From Oscillospiraceae bacterium (GTDB lineage Bacteria; Bacillota; Clostridia; Oscillospirales; Oscillospiraceae): 64,000 nucleotides of DNA. The notes below the pieces were generated by a model. The model was not told where the DNA came from, ran no database searches, and saw only the letters and a list, made by a program, of their open reading frames with translations. How positions within the stretch are numbered: the first letter of the stretch is position 1; each line of letters starts with the position of its first letter. The DNA lies in assembly GCA_017403885.1 (NCBI GenBank), contig JAFRDM010000021.1:16139-80138 (forward strand), in the 5' to 3' direction. The translations under genes and the position numbers were made by a program. This document shows positions 7,392-16,688 of this stretch, in pieces.

Positions 7392-9419
7392 ATGATGCGA
7401 AAGGAATGGAAGATCCCCTATGAGCGGCCGCTCGTTCCGGCGGAGCTTCTCGAAGGCGGCTGTACGCCGCTGCTTGCCTCGGTGCTCGCCCTGCGCGGCG
7501 TGAAAACGCGCGCGGAGATGGACAGGCTGCTCCACGGCGGGGAAGAACTGCTGGAGGACCCGATGCTGCTCACGGACATGCCCCGCGCCGTCGAGCGCGT
7601 GCGGCGCGCCGTCGAAGCAGGAGAAAAGACGGCGGTCTACGGCGATTACGACGTAGACGGCATCACCTCCACCTGTCTGCTGACGGACTATCTGCGGTCC
7701 AAGGGGCTCGCGTGCATCCCCTATATCCCCGACCGCAGCGAGGAAGGTTACGGCCTCAACGACGCCGCCGTCGCCGCGCTGCACGAGCAGGGCGTCTCGC
7801 TGGTCATCACCGTGGACTGCGGCATCACCGCCCGGGAAGAAGCTCTCTACGCCTCCTCGCTCGGTATGGACATGATCATCACCGACCACCACGAGTGCGG
7901 CGCAGGGCCGCTCCCGGAGGCGGTCGCCGTGGTGGACTGCAAGCGTCCCGACGAGCCTTATCCCAACCACTCGCTCGCGGGCGTCGGCGTCGCGCTCAAG
8001 CTGGTCTGCGCCTGCGAAGGACAGAGCCGCGAAATGGTCGAACGATACTGCGATCTTGCCGCGATCGGCACGATCGCCGACGTGATGCCTCTTGTGGGGG
8101 AAAACCGCTATCTGGTCAGGCGGGGCCTCGAAAAGATCCGCCGCGATCCCCGCCCGGGCATCGCCGCCATGCTGCGCGAATCCTCCGTCGACGGGAAAAA
8201 GCTGACCGCATCGGTCGTCGGCTTCACGCTCGCGCCGCGTCTAAACGCCGCCGGGCGGCTGGACTGTCCCTCCGTCGCGGCACGGCTTCTGATGACCGAC
8301 GACCCGGCCGAGGCAACGGCCCTCGCCGTCGAGCTCTGCGATCTCAACCGCAAGCGCCAGAGCATCGAGACCTCCATCTGGGACGAGGCCAACGCTATGC
8401 TCGCCGCCGCCGAGCCCGACGCGCCGATCGTGCTGGCGAGCGACAAGTGGCACCAGGGCGTGATCGGCATCGCCGCCTCGCGCCTGGCCGAGCAGTATTC
8501 CCTGCCGGCGATCATGGTATGTCTCAACGGAGAGGTCGGCAAGGGCTCCTGCCGCAGCTACGGCGGCTTCAATCTCTTCGACGCGCTCAGCGCCTGCTCG
8601 GAGCATCTGATCGGTTTCGGCGGACACGCGCTGGCGGCGGGACTGAATATACGCAGCGACAAGCTGGAGGATTTTCGCGCCGCGCTCGCGCAATACTATC
8701 GTGAGAACAAACCGGCCCCCACGGCGGAGGTACAGCCCGACCTGCTGATCTGCGATCCGGCGATGCTCGATATCGACAACGTCCGCTCGCTCGACGAGCT
8801 CGAGCCCTTCGGCAACGCCAACGCGCGGCCGACGATGTGCCTCTGCGCCGTCCCGCTCGAGAGCGCGGGAGACGTCGGCGGCGGCAAGCATCTGCGCATC
8901 CGGGCGCGGCTCGGGCGCGAGTGCTTCGAGGGCATCTTCTTCTCCCACACGGAGAGGGAGCTGGATATCCACAGCGGCGATCTGGTCGACATCGCCTTTA
9001 CGCCGCAGATCAACGAATTCCGCGGCCACGTTTCCGTCCAGCTGATGGTGAATGCGATCCGCCGTCACGACGGGAGCGCGCTCTGCGAGCGCATCCTGAA
9101 CGGCGAGAGGGACATTCTCTGGGCCGCCGCCGGCTTTTGCCCGGAGCGCAGCGATTTTGTGCGCGTCTGGCACATGTGCGCGCAGCCTCCCTTCCGTCTC
9201 CCGGAGAGCACGGAGGAGATCCTGGCGCTCTCGCCGCCCGGTATGGCCGAGGAGACCTTCTGTCTGTGTCTGGCCGTGCTGAGCGAGGTGGGGCTGCTTT
9301 CTTCCCCGGACGGAAGCATCCGCGGCGCCGCCGCGGCTCAGATAGACGGCAAGGCAGACCTGGACGGCGCGTCGATCATGCGCCAACTGAAATCCAATCG
9401 AGGAGACCGGCATGGCTGA
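7392..9419 (+). CDS. recJ: Single-stranded-DNA-specific exonuclease RecJ
   Basis: 5'-3' ssDNA exonuclease used in recombination and mismatch repair, 675 residues. DHH-domain motifs: YGDYDVDGITSTCLL (motif I), TVDCGIT (motif II), ITDHHE (motif III). The DHHA1 domain has RSYGGFNLFDAL and GFGGHALAAGL. The C-terminal OB-fold region (DVGGGKHLRIRAR onward) is followed by a roughly 90-residue extension. I chose the ATG at 7392 (an in-frame ATG also lies at 7395; a TTG three codons earlier is less likely); the ribosome binding site is weak. Its last 8 bases overlap rel, so the two genes are translationally coupled. Confidence 0.95.
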   Translation: MMRKEWKIPYERPLVPAELLEGGCTPLLASVLALRGVKTRAEMDRLLHGGEELLEDPMLLTDMPRAVERVRRAVEAGEKTAVYGDYDVDGITSTCLLTDYLRSKGLACIPYIPDRSEEGYGLNDAAVAALHEQGVSLVITVDCGITAREEALYASSLGMDMIITDHHECGAGPLPEAVAVVDCKRPDEPYPNHSLAGVGVALKLVCACEGQSREMVERYCDLAAIGTIADVMPLVGENRYLVRRGLEKIRRDPRPGIAAMLRESSVDGKKLTASVVGFTLAPRLNAAGRLDCPSVAARLLMTDDPAEATALAVELCDLNRKRQSIETSIWDEANAMLAAAEPDAPIVLASDKWHQGVIGIAASRLAEQYSLPAIMVCLNGEVGKGSCRSYGGFNLFDALSACSEHLIGFGGHALAAGLNIRSDKLEDFRAALAQYYRENKPAPTAEVQPDLLICDPAMLDIDNVRSLDELEPFGNANARPTMCLCAVPLESAGDVGGGKHLRIRARLGRECFEGIFFSHTERELDIHSGDLVDIAFTPQINEFRGHVSVQLMVNAIRRHDGSALCERILNGERDILWAAAGFCPERSDFVRVWHMCAQPPFRLPESTEEILALSPPGMAEETFCLCLAVLSEVGLLSSPDGSIRGAAAAQIDGKADLDGASIMRQLKSNRGDRHG

Positions 9420-11664
9420 CGAAGAGAAAAAAATGAACACACCGCCTGCGCCCCTCGATCCGGACGAGATGTATGAAGCGCTGGAGGAAAAGATCCGCCG
9501 AAACTGTCACAACGTGGATCTTGCGCGCGTCCGTGCGGCTTATGAGATGGCGCGCTCTGCGCACGCGGGACAGCTGCGCAAGGACGGCCGCTCGCCCTAT
9601 GTGACGCACTGTATCTCGGCGGCGGACATCACCGTAGACATGGGTCTCGACGAGGACTCGATCGTCGCCGCGCTGCTGCACGACATCATCGAGGACACCG
9701 CCCTGACGCACGCGGACATCGCCCGCCAGTTCGGCGCCGCCGTGGCGGATATCGTCGAGGGCGTCACCAAGCTCACGCGCGTGCAGTATACCAGCGTCGA
9801 GGACGAGCAGATGGAGAACATCCGCAAGATGCTCATGGCCATGGCCAAGGACATCCGCGTGATCCTCATCAAGATCGCCGACAGGCTGCACAACATGCGC
9901 ACGATGGCCTATCAGTCGGCCGAGAAGCAGCGCTCGAAGTCCCTCGAGACGATGGAGATCTACGCCCCCATCGCGCACCGGCTCGGTATCCAGCGCGTCA
10001 AATGGGAGTTGGAGGATCTCTCGCTGCAGTATCTCGATCCCGCAGGCTATAAAGAGATCACCGACGTGCTCGAGCGCAAGATGCCCCAGCTGGAGGCCTT
10101 CATGTCCTCGGTCGAGAAAAAGATCCTGCACCGGCTCGAGGAAGAAGGCATCCACGCGACGGTATACAGCCGCATCAAGCACGTGTACAGCATCTACCGC
10201 AAGATGTACGCGCAGAAGCTGGACATCAACGGCATTTTCGACCTCTGCGCCTTCCGGGTGATCGTGGACACGATCCCCGACTGCTACAATGTCCTCGGCG
10301 TGATCCACGACATGTTCAAGCCCGTCCCGGGCCGCTTCAAGGACTATATCTCCACCCCCAAGCCCAACATGTACCAGAGCGTCCACACCACCGTCATCGG
10401 CAGCGAGGGCATCCCCTTCGAGGTTCAGATCCGCACCTGGGAGATGCACCATACTGCCGAATACGGCATCGCGGCGCACTGGAAGTATAAAATGGGCGAA
10501 AACGCTTCCTCGCTGCGCATCGGCGACGAGGACCGCTTCGCCTGGGTGCGCCGCCTGCTTGAGAGCCAGCAGGAGTCCGACGCGCAGGACTTTTTCCACA
10601 ATCTCAAGATCGACATGTTCGCCGACGAGGTCTTTGTTTTCTCCCCCAAGGGCGACGTGATCAACCTCCCCGCCGGGGCGACGCCGATCGACTTTGCGTA
10701 TATGATCCACTCCGACGTCGGCAACCACATGGTATCGGCCAGCGTCAACGGGAGGATCGTCACCTTTGACTATGTGCTGCAGAACGGCGACATCGTCGAG
10801 ATCCGCACCTCGAAATCCGCCCCCGGCCCCAGCCGCGACTGGCTGAACATCGCCAAGAGCGGCAGCGCCCGCACGAAGATCAAACAGTGGTACAAGCGCG
10901 AACGGCGCGAGGAAAACGTCATCCGCGGCCGCGAAATGCTCGAGGACGAGCTGCGGCAGAGCGGCCTTACGCTCGACGACGTGACCGACGAGGCGGTCAT
11001 GTCCCCGATTTTGCGCAGGCTCTCCTACTCGAACGCCGACGATCTCTACGCCGCCATCGGCTACGGCGGACTCACGGCCGTCCGCGCGGCAAACCGTCTC
11101 AAGGACGAATACGCCCGCGTGCAGAAGCCGGACCGCAAAACCACCGTCGACAAGCTCACCGAGGCCGCCGAGCGGCGCGAGCAGCAGGCCGCCAAGCAGA
11201 CCGGCAAGCCCATCCACGGCGTGCTCGTCGCGGGGCTGGACAACTGTCTGGTCAAATTCTCCCGCTGCTGTACGCCCGTCCCGGGCGACGACATCGTGGG
11301 CTTCATCACCCGCGGTCAGGGCGTGTCCATCCACCGGCGCGACTGCGAGAACTACCGCAGCAGCGTGGCCTCTCCCGAAAACGACGGCCGCTGGATCCGC
11401 GTAAGCTGGTCGGATCACATCACCGACAGCTATGTCACGGGCATCACGATCATCGCCAAGGACCGCTCGGGCCTCGTCATGGACATCGCCACGGTGCTCA
11501 ATTCGCTCAACGCCAAGGTGCGGACGCTCTCCGCGCGCGACAGCGCCGGCACAGCCATCACCGCCGTTTCAATGGAGGTCAAAAACCTCTCCGAGCTGAA
11601 ATACGTCATGTCGCGTCTCGCCTCCATCCCCGGTGTGAAAGAGGTCGTGCGCAACGGCAATTAA
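9412..11664 (+). CDS. rel: Bifunctional (p)ppGpp synthetase/hydrolase
   Basis: Stringent-response enzyme of the long RelA/SpoT family, 750 residues. The hydrolase HD domain is apparently intact: HAGQLRKDGRSPYVTH and LLHDIIEDT (HDxxED). The synthetase domain has SRIKHVYSIYRKM and YISTPKPNMYQSVHTTV. The TGS domain (VFSPKGDVINLPAGATPIDF) and a C-terminal ACT domain (ITIIAKDRSGLVMDIATVL) follow. Both activities are therefore predicted. GAGGAG lies 6 bases before the ATG. The order recJ-rel-dtd-MBL hydrolase is a familiar Firmicutes arrangement. Confidence 0.97.
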   Translation: MADEEKKMNTPPAPLDPDEMYEALEEKIRRNCHNVDLARVRAAYEMARSAHAGQLRKDGRSPYVTHCISAADITVDMGLDEDSIVAALLHDIIEDTALTHADIARQFGAAVADIVEGVTKLTRVQYTSVEDEQMENIRKMLMAMAKDIRVILIKIADRLHNMRTMAYQSAEKQRSKSLETMEIYAPIAHRLGIQRVKWELEDLSLQYLDPAGYKEITDVLERKMPQLEAFMSSVEKKILHRLEEEGIHATVYSRIKHVYSIYRKMYAQKLDINGIFDLCAFRVIVDTIPDCYNVLGVIHDMFKPVPGRFKDYISTPKPNMYQSVHTTVIGSEGIPFEVQIRTWEMHHTAEYGIAAHWKYKMGENASSLRIGDEDRFAWVRRLLESQQESDAQDFFHNLKIDMFADEVFVFSPKGDVINLPAGATPIDFAYMIHSDVGNHMVSASVNGRIVTFDYVLQNGDIVEIRTSKSAPGPSRDWLNIAKSGSARTKIKQWYKRERREENVIRGREMLEDELRQSGLTLDDVTDEAVMSPILRRLSYSNADDLYAAIGYGGLTAVRAANRLKDEYARVQKPDRKTTVDKLTEAAERREQQAAKQTGKPIHGVLVAGLDNCLVKFSRCCTPVPGDDIVGFITRGQGVSIHRRDCENYRSSVASPENDGRWIRVSWSDHITDSYVTGITIIAKDRSGLVMDIATVLNSLNAKVRTLSARDSAGTAITAVSMEVKNLSELKYVMSRLASIPGVKEVVRNGN

Positions 11665-11681
11665 AGAAAGGAATCTGCATC

Positions 11682-12125
11682 ATGAGAGCTGTCGTCACAC
11701 GCGTCCTCTCCGCCTCCGTTGAGATTGGCGGGCATACGGCGGGCGCGATCGAAAAAGGATTTCTTGTTCTGCTCGGCGTACACGAGGAGGACACCGAGGC
11801 CGAGGCGAAGAAGATCGCGGACAAGATCTGCGGGCTGCGCGTCTTTGAGGACGCGGCGGGAAAGATGAACCTTGCGCCCGATCCCGCGGAGAAAAAGCTT
11901 CTGATCATCAGCCAGTTCACGCTCTTCGCCGACTGCCGTTCCCGCCGTCCCGGCTTTTCCCGCGCGGCGCGGCCGGACAAGGCGATCCCGCTCTACGAGC
12001 TGGTCATCTCCGAATGCCGTGCGCGCGGCTTCACGGTGGAGACGGGCGAGTTCGGCGCGGAGATGTTCGTCTCCTCCGTCAACGACGGCCCCGTCACCAT
12101 CCTTCTCGACACAAAGGAGCTGTAA
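11682..12125 (+). CDS. dtd: D-aminoacyl-tRNA deacylase
   Basis: DTD removes D-amino acids (and misloaded glycine) from tRNA. The protein has 147 residues, the normal length, and both active-site motifs: SQFTLFAD and the C-terminal VNDGPVTILLD, corresponding to the Gly-Pro of the cross-subunit motif. The start is the ATG at 11682 behind AAAGGAA; the frame is open far upstream, but only as a shadow of rel. Seventeen bases separate it from rel and one base from the next gene. Confidence 0.95.
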   Translation: MRAVVTRVLSASVEIGGHTAGAIEKGFLVLLGVHEEDTEAEAKKIADKICGLRVFEDAAGKMNLAPDPAEKKLLIISQFTLFADCRSRRPGFSRAARPDKAIPLYELVISECRARGFTVETGEFGAEMFVSSVNDGPVTILLDTKEL

Positions 12126-12126
12126 A

Positions 12127-12735
12127 ATGCAGATCAAGACCATCCCCGTCGGGCAGCTTGAGGAAAACTGCTACGTCGTCACAAATGAGAAAACGCGCGA
12201 GTGCGTCGTGATCGATCCGGGCGACGAGAGCAACACGATCCTCGATTATCTTGAGGAGCATGCGCTCCGCTGCCGTGCGGTCATGCTCACGCACGGGCAT
12301 TTCGACCATGTCGGCGCGGCCGACGCCGTCGCCGGGGAGACCGGCGCCACGGTCTACATGAACAGCCGCGACGACACGGGCGGGCGCTCCTTCCATCTGC
12401 CCTACCGCCTGCCGAAGGGCGGGATCAGCTATGACGACGGCGATCTCATCGACGAGGCCGGCCTGCGCTTTGAGATCATCGCCACCCCCGGCCATACCCC
12501 GGGCGGCGTCACGATCCGCTGTGAGAGAGCGCTCTTCACCGGCGACACGCTCTTCCGCGGCAGCTGCGGCCGCGTCGATCTCGACGGCGGAGATCCGCAC
12601 GCCGAAATGCTCTCGCTCAAGCGGCTGTGCAGTCTCGAGGGCGACTTTGAGGTCTATCCCGGCCACATGGACTCCACCACGCTCGAGCGCGAGCGGATGT
12701 TCAACTTCTACTGCCGCGAGGCCATGAAACTTTGA
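12127..12735 (+). CDS. Metallo-beta-lactamase fold hydrolase (YcbL/glyoxalase II-like)
   Basis: Cytoplasmic MBL-fold hydrolase of 202 residues. The metal motif THGHFDHVG (HxHxDH) is followed by the later ligand positions TPGHTPGG and LFTGDTLF and, near the end, YPGHMDSTT. The N-terminus IPVGQLEENCYVV is typical of the hydroxyacylglutathione-hydrolase-like group found beside rel/dtd in Firmicutes. The start is the ATG at 12127, one base after the dtd stop. The physiological substrate (a thioester or similar) is unknown. Confidence 0.9.
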   Translation: MQIKTIPVGQLEENCYVVTNEKTRECVVIDPGDESNTILDYLEEHALRCRAVMLTHGHFDHVGAADAVAGETGATVYMNSRDDTGGRSFHLPYRLPKGGISYDDGDLIDEAGLRFEIIATPGHTPGGVTIRCERALFTGDTLFRGSCGRVDLDGGDPHAEMLSLKRLCSLEGDFEVYPGHMDSTTLERERMFNFYCREAMKL

Positions 12736-12757
12736 TCAAAAAGAGGATCCCACACAC

Positions 12758-13663
12758 ATGGAACCGACACTCGTTATCTTATCCGCCGGTATCGGCAGCC
12801 GCTTCGGCGGTCTCAAGCAGATCAGGCCCGTCGATCAGCAAGGCCATACGATCATCGATTTTTCGCTCTTCGACGCGTACCGCGCCGGCTTCCGCAAGGT
12901 CGTCTTCGTCATCAAGCACGAGATCGAAGCGGACTTCAAGGCCGCCGTGGGCAGACGCATGGAGAAATACTTTGACGTAAAATATGTCTTCCAGCAGCTC
13001 GACTGCCTGCCCGAGGGCTGCGCCGTCCCCGAGGGGCGCGCAAAGCCCTGGGGTACGGGCCACGCCGTGGCCTGCTGCGCCGGCGTCGTGGACGGTCCCT
13101 TCGCCGTTATCAACGCCGACGACTTTTACGGACCGGGCGCCTTTTCCGCGCTCTACGGTTTCCTGAAGGAGGAGCGCTCCGAAAACGAGCACGCGATGGT
13201 CGCCTATCTCCTGCGCAACACGGTCACGGAAAACGGCTATGTCGCGCGCGGCGTCTGCCGCGTGGCGGACGGCTTTCTCACCGACGTGGTGGAGCGCACA
13301 CTTATCGAAAAGCGCGGCGAGGACGCGGCCTACACCGAGGACGGCGAGCACTATCTTCCCCTCTCCGGCGACAGCCCCGTCAGCATGAACTGCTGGGCCT
13401 TCGGCCGCCGGATGCTCGACGAGCTGGTCGCGCGCTTCCCCCGCTGGTTTGCCGAAGCGGTGCAAAAGGACCCGCTCAGGGCCGAGTATTTCCTGCCGAG
13501 CGTGGCCAACGCCCTCATTCAGGAGGGCAGGGCCAGCGTGCGCGTACTGCCCTGCGCCGAGACCTGGCACGGCATCACCTATCAGGAGGATCTGCCCGAC
13601 GTGATTGCGGCCGTCGCCGCTCTGCGCGCGCAGGGCGTCTATCCCGCATCATTACTGGATTAA
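12758..13663 (+). CDS. Sugar-phosphate nucleotidyltransferase family protein
   Basis: Nucleotidyltransferase of 301 residues. The N-terminal LSAGIGSRFGGLKQIRPVD is the nucleotide-binding loop (GxGxRxGGxKQ form), INADDFYG is the metal-binding Asp pair, and KPWGTGHAVACC resembles the product-binding segment. Relatives couple NTPs to sugar 1-phosphates, but this subgroup often has no assigned substrate. It sits 22 bases after the MBL gene and 11 bases before galE, suggesting UDP-sugar metabolism for surface glycans (inference). Confidence 0.82.
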   Translation: MEPTLVILSAGIGSRFGGLKQIRPVDQQGHTIIDFSLFDAYRAGFRKVVFVIKHEIEADFKAAVGRRMEKYFDVKYVFQQLDCLPEGCAVPEGRAKPWGTGHAVACCAGVVDGPFAVINADDFYGPGAFSALYGFLKEERSENEHAMVAYLLRNTVTENGYVARGVCRVADGFLTDVVERTLIEKRGEDAAYTEDGEHYLPLSGDSPVSMNCWAFGRRMLDELVARFPRWFAEAVQKDPLRAEYFLPSVANALIQEGRASVRVLPCAETWHGITYQEDLPDVIAAVAALRAQGVYPASLLD

Positions 13664-13674
13664 AGGAGAGCATC

Positions 13675-14691
13675 ATGAACGTACTCGTCACCGGCGGCGC
13701 CGGCTATATCGGAAGCCATACCTGCGTGGAGCTCCTCGAGCGAGGCCACAAGGTCATCGTCATCGACAATCTCGTCAACTCCAGCGCAAAGGCCATCGAG
13801 CGCGTGGAGCAGATCACGGGCAAGGACGTGGCTTTTTATGAAAACGACGTGCGGGACCGCGCGGCGCTGGACCGCATCTTTGAAAAGCACGACATCGACT
13901 GCGCGATCCACTTCGCAGGGCTCAAGGCCGTGGGCGAATCCGTGGCCATGCCTTTGGAATACTACGACAACAACCTCTTCTCCACCGTCCGTCTCTGCGA
14001 GGCCATGCGCGATCACGGCGTGAAGAACATCGTCTTCTCCTCTTCCGCCACGGTCTATTCCGGCGACAACGAAATGCCTCTGCGCGAGAGCTCCCGCACC
14101 GGCATGTGCACCAACCCCTACGGCTGGACGAAATACATGTCCGAGCAGATCCTGCGCGACACCTCCAAGGCGGTCGAGGACTTTTCCGTCAGTCTCCTGC
14201 GCTATTTCAACCCCATCGGCGCGCACAGCAGCGGTCTCATCGGCGAGGATCCGCGCGGCATCCCCAACAATCTCATGCCCTTTATCGCGCAGGTCGCGGT
14301 CGGCCGTCTCGACCATCTGAGCGTCTTTGGCGACGATTACGACACGCCGGACGGCACCGGCGTCCGCGACTATATCCATGTGGTCGATCTCGCCCGCGGT
14401 CACGTCGCGGCCATCGAATACATGCAGACGCACCGCGGAGAGAGCGTGTTCAACCTCGGCACCGGGCAGGGCTACAGCGTGCTGGACATGGTCAAGGCCT
14501 TCGAGCGCGTGACCGGCGTGAAGATCCCCTATGAGATCGCGCCGCGCCGCCCCGGCGACCTGGCGACGGTCTATTCCAGCCCGGACAAGAGCGCGCGTCT
14601 CCTCGGCTGGAAGGCGCAGTACACGCTCGAGGACATGTGCCGCGACACCTGGGCCTGGCAGTCGAAGAACCCGATGGGCTACGGCGCCTGA
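13675..14691 (+). CDS. galE: UDP-glucose 4-epimerase
   Basis: Extended short-chain dehydrogenase, 338 residues. The NAD site is VTGGAGYIGSHTCVELLE, the catalytic Ser region FSSSATVYS, and the catalytic pair YGWTK (YxxxK). The C-terminal half has the standard DYIHVVDLARGH and a later RPGDLA. It interconverts UDP-glucose and UDP-galactose, supplying sugars for exopolysaccharide. GGAGAG lies just upstream. Last gene before a terminator; the glycan-export genes start right behind it. Confidence 0.96.
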   Translation: MNVLVTGGAGYIGSHTCVELLERGHKVIVIDNLVNSSAKAIERVEQITGKDVAFYENDVRDRAALDRIFEKHDIDCAIHFAGLKAVGESVAMPLEYYDNNLFSTVRLCEAMRDHGVKNIVFSSSATVYSGDNEMPLRESSRTGMCTNPYGWTKYMSEQILRDTSKAVEDFSVSLLRYFNPIGAHSSGLIGEDPRGIPNNLMPFIAQVAVGRLDHLSVFGDDYDTPDGTGVRDYIHVVDLARGHVAAIEYMQTHRGESVFNLGTGQGYSVLDMVKAFERVTGVKIPYEIAPRRPGDLATVYSSPDKSARLLGWKAQYTLEDMCRDTWAWQSKNPMGYGA

Positions 14692-14722
14692 CTTTTGTTC
14701 GTAAAGCAGAATACTTTTTTAC

Positions 14723-14755
14723 AGATACGGGAAGACTTTTCCCGTATCTTTTTTT
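14723..14755 (+). terminator. Terminator between galE and the 2-epimerase gene
   Basis: Eleven-base perfect stem (14723-14733/14739-14749) with loop GACTT and seven Ts (14749-14755). The next start codon is only 14 bases beyond the T-run and I see no good promoter between, so readthrough may control the downstream glycan cluster. Confidence 0.88.
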
Positions 14756-14768
14756 GGGAAGTTTTGCC

Positions 14769-15893
14769 ATGAAGGTTTTAAGCGTATTCGGCACGCGCCC
14801 GGAGGCCGTGAAAATGTGCCCTCTTGTCCGCGAGCTGGCCGGGCGGGAGGGCGTCGAAAGCCGCGTGTGTCTCACGTCGCAGCACCGCGAGCTCCTTTAC
14901 ACCGTGACGGAGTTCTTCGGTATCAAGGCAGATTACGATCTCGCCCTGATGCGTGAGCGTCAGACCCTCGGCGAGCTTTTCTGCGGCGTACTGCGCGGGA
15001 TGGAGGGCGTTCTTGAGAAGGAAAGGCCCTCGCTCGTGCTCGTCCACGGCGACACCTCCACCTCCTGCGCCGCTGCGCTCGCCGCCTTCTATCGGCAGAT
15101 CCCGGTGGGCCACGTCGAGGCGGGGCTGCGCAGCGGAGACCGCTACTCCCCTTTTCCCGAGGAGATGAATCGCCGTCTCACCGCCGTTCTCGCCTCGCTG
15201 CACTTTGCCCCGACGGAGCGAAACGCGCAGAACCTCCGTTCCGAAGGGATACGGGAGAATATCTTCGTCACCGGCAACACCGTCATCGACGCGCTGCGCC
15301 GCACCGTACGCCCCGATTACGTTTTTCACTGCCCCGCGCTCGCCGGAAGCGCGGTCCCTGCGGGGCGCTGCGTCCTGCTGACGGCGCATCGGCGCGAGAA
15401 TCTTTCCGGCGCGCTCGCGGCGATCTGCCGCGCCGTGCTTCGGCTCGCCGCAGCTTTTCCCGATACCCGCTTTATCTTCCCCGTACACCCCAACCCGGCG
15501 GTACGCGAGATCGTACTGCCGATCCTGCGCGCGCGAGCAAATATTATGTTAACTGATCCGCTCGATCTGACGGACATGCACAACCTTATGGCGCGCTGCG
15601 CCCTCGTGCTGACCGACTCCGGCGGGCTGCAGGAGGAAGCCCCCGCGCTGGGCGTACCGGTGCTCGTTCTGCGCGAAGAGACCGAGCGCCCCGAGGCCGT
15701 CGATGCGGGCACGGTCCGCCTTGTCGGCACGCGGGAGGAGGAAATCTTCCGTGCGGCCTTTACCCTGCTCTCGGATGAGAAAGCGCGGCTGGAGATGGCG
15801 CGCGCCGCCTCTCCTTACGGCGACGGCCATGCGAGCGAGCGCATCGCCGATCACGTCTCCGTCTTCCTCGGCGCGCGGAGAGCCGCCGGATGA
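14769..15893 (+). CDS. wecB: UDP-N-acetylglucosamine 2-epimerase (non-hydrolysing)
   Basis: Makes UDP-ManNAc from UDP-GlcNAc, a precursor of teichoic-acid linkage units and capsules. The protein has 374 residues: N-terminal VFGTRPEAVKMCPLV, HGDTSTSCAAALAAFY, VEAGLRSGDRYSPFPEEMNR (PxPEExNR form), TAHRREN and TDSGGLQEEAPALGVPVL are all present, so the active site looks complete. The start is the ATG at 14769; the ribosome binding site is poor (GGGAAG). The stop overlaps the exporter permease start by 4 bases. Confidence 0.95.
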   Translation: MKVLSVFGTRPEAVKMCPLVRELAGREGVESRVCLTSQHRELLYTVTEFFGIKADYDLALMRERQTLGELFCGVLRGMEGVLEKERPSLVLVHGDTSTSCAAALAAFYRQIPVGHVEAGLRSGDRYSPFPEEMNRRLTAVLASLHFAPTERNAQNLRSEGIRENIFVTGNTVIDALRRTVRPDYVFHCPALAGSAVPAGRCVLLTAHRRENLSGALAAICRAVLRLAAAFPDTRFIFPVHPNPAVREIVLPILRARANIMLTDPLDLTDMHNLMARCALVLTDSGGLQEEAPALGVPVLVLREETERPEAVDAGTVRLVGTREEEIFRAAFTLLSDEKARLEMARAASPYGDGHASERIADHVSVFLGARRAAG

Positions 15894-16678
15894 TAGATTC
15901 TCTCGTCCGGGCCGCGGGGAAATACGGCTTTCTGCTGCGCGAGCTGATCGTGCGTGATTTCAAGGTGAAATACAAGCGCTCGGCGCTCGGCATGCTGTGG
16001 AGCCTGCTCTATCCCGTGCTGATGATGTGCGTGATGGCCGTGGTCTTTCGGAACGTCTTTCGCTTCTCCGTGCCGGGCGTGAGCTATCTGAGCTATCTGA
16101 TGATCGGCCTGACGCTTTTCAACTATTTCTCGGAAGCGTCGAATCTCGCGATGAGCAGCGTGGTGGCCAACTTCGCTCTGCTGGGCAAGGTCTATATGCC
16201 GAAATATATCTTTCCGCTGTCGAAGTGCCTCTTCGTCGGGATCAACTTTCTCCTGACGCTGATCCCCCTCTACGCGGTCATCCTGCTGACGGGCACCGGT
16301 CTGTGCTGGCAGCATCTTCTGCTGCCCTACGTCTACGGCTGCCTGCTCGTCTTTACGCTGGGGATGGGGCTTCTGCTCTCCGCGGCGTCGGTCTTTCTGC
16401 GGGATCTGTTCTATATCTACGGCATCGTGCTGACGGTCTGGACCTATCTCACGCCGATCATGTACGACATTTCGGTGATCGGCAGCGCGCCGCTGATCGC
16501 GCTGATGAAGCTCAATCCTCTGTATCAGTACATCTCCTTCGCACGCACGATCGTGCTCTTCCACGCCACGCCCGCGCCGCGGCAGTTCCTGCTCTGCGCG
16601 CTCTCCTCGCTGATCGTGCTCCTCGCCGGCGCCGCTTTCTTCCGAAGGACGCAGGACCGCTTTATCTATTACGCCTGA
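15890..16678 (+). CDS. ABC-2 type polysaccharide export permease (TagG/Wzm-like)
   Basis: Membrane component of a two-gene polysaccharide/teichoic acid flippase, 262 residues with six hydrophobic segments. The N-terminal RELIVRDFKVKYKRSALGML is a hallmark of the family, followed by LWSLLYPVLMMCVMAVVF. It overlaps the 2-epimerase by 4 bases (ATGA), and its ATPase partner follows 10 bases later, so the set probably exports a lipid-linked glycan containing ManNAc-derived sugar (inference). Confidence 0.93.
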   Translation: MIDSLVRAAGKYGFLLRELIVRDFKVKYKRSALGMLWSLLYPVLMMCVMAVVFRNVFRFSVPGVSYLSYLMIGLTLFNYFSEASNLAMSSVVANFALLGKVYMPKYIFPLSKCLFVGINFLLTLIPLYAVILLTGTGLCWQHLLLPYVYGCLLVFTLGMGLLLSAASVFLRDLFYIYGIVLTVWTYLTPIMYDISVIGSAPLIALMKLNPLYQYISFARTIVLFHATPAPRQFLLCALSSLIVLLAGAAFFRRTQDRFIYYA

Positions 16679-16688
16679 GGAGGATGAG

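Noticed and set aside
9376-11418. A 680-codon open frame on the minus strand
   Set aside because: Exact antisense of rel; no domain, start signal or plausible composition.
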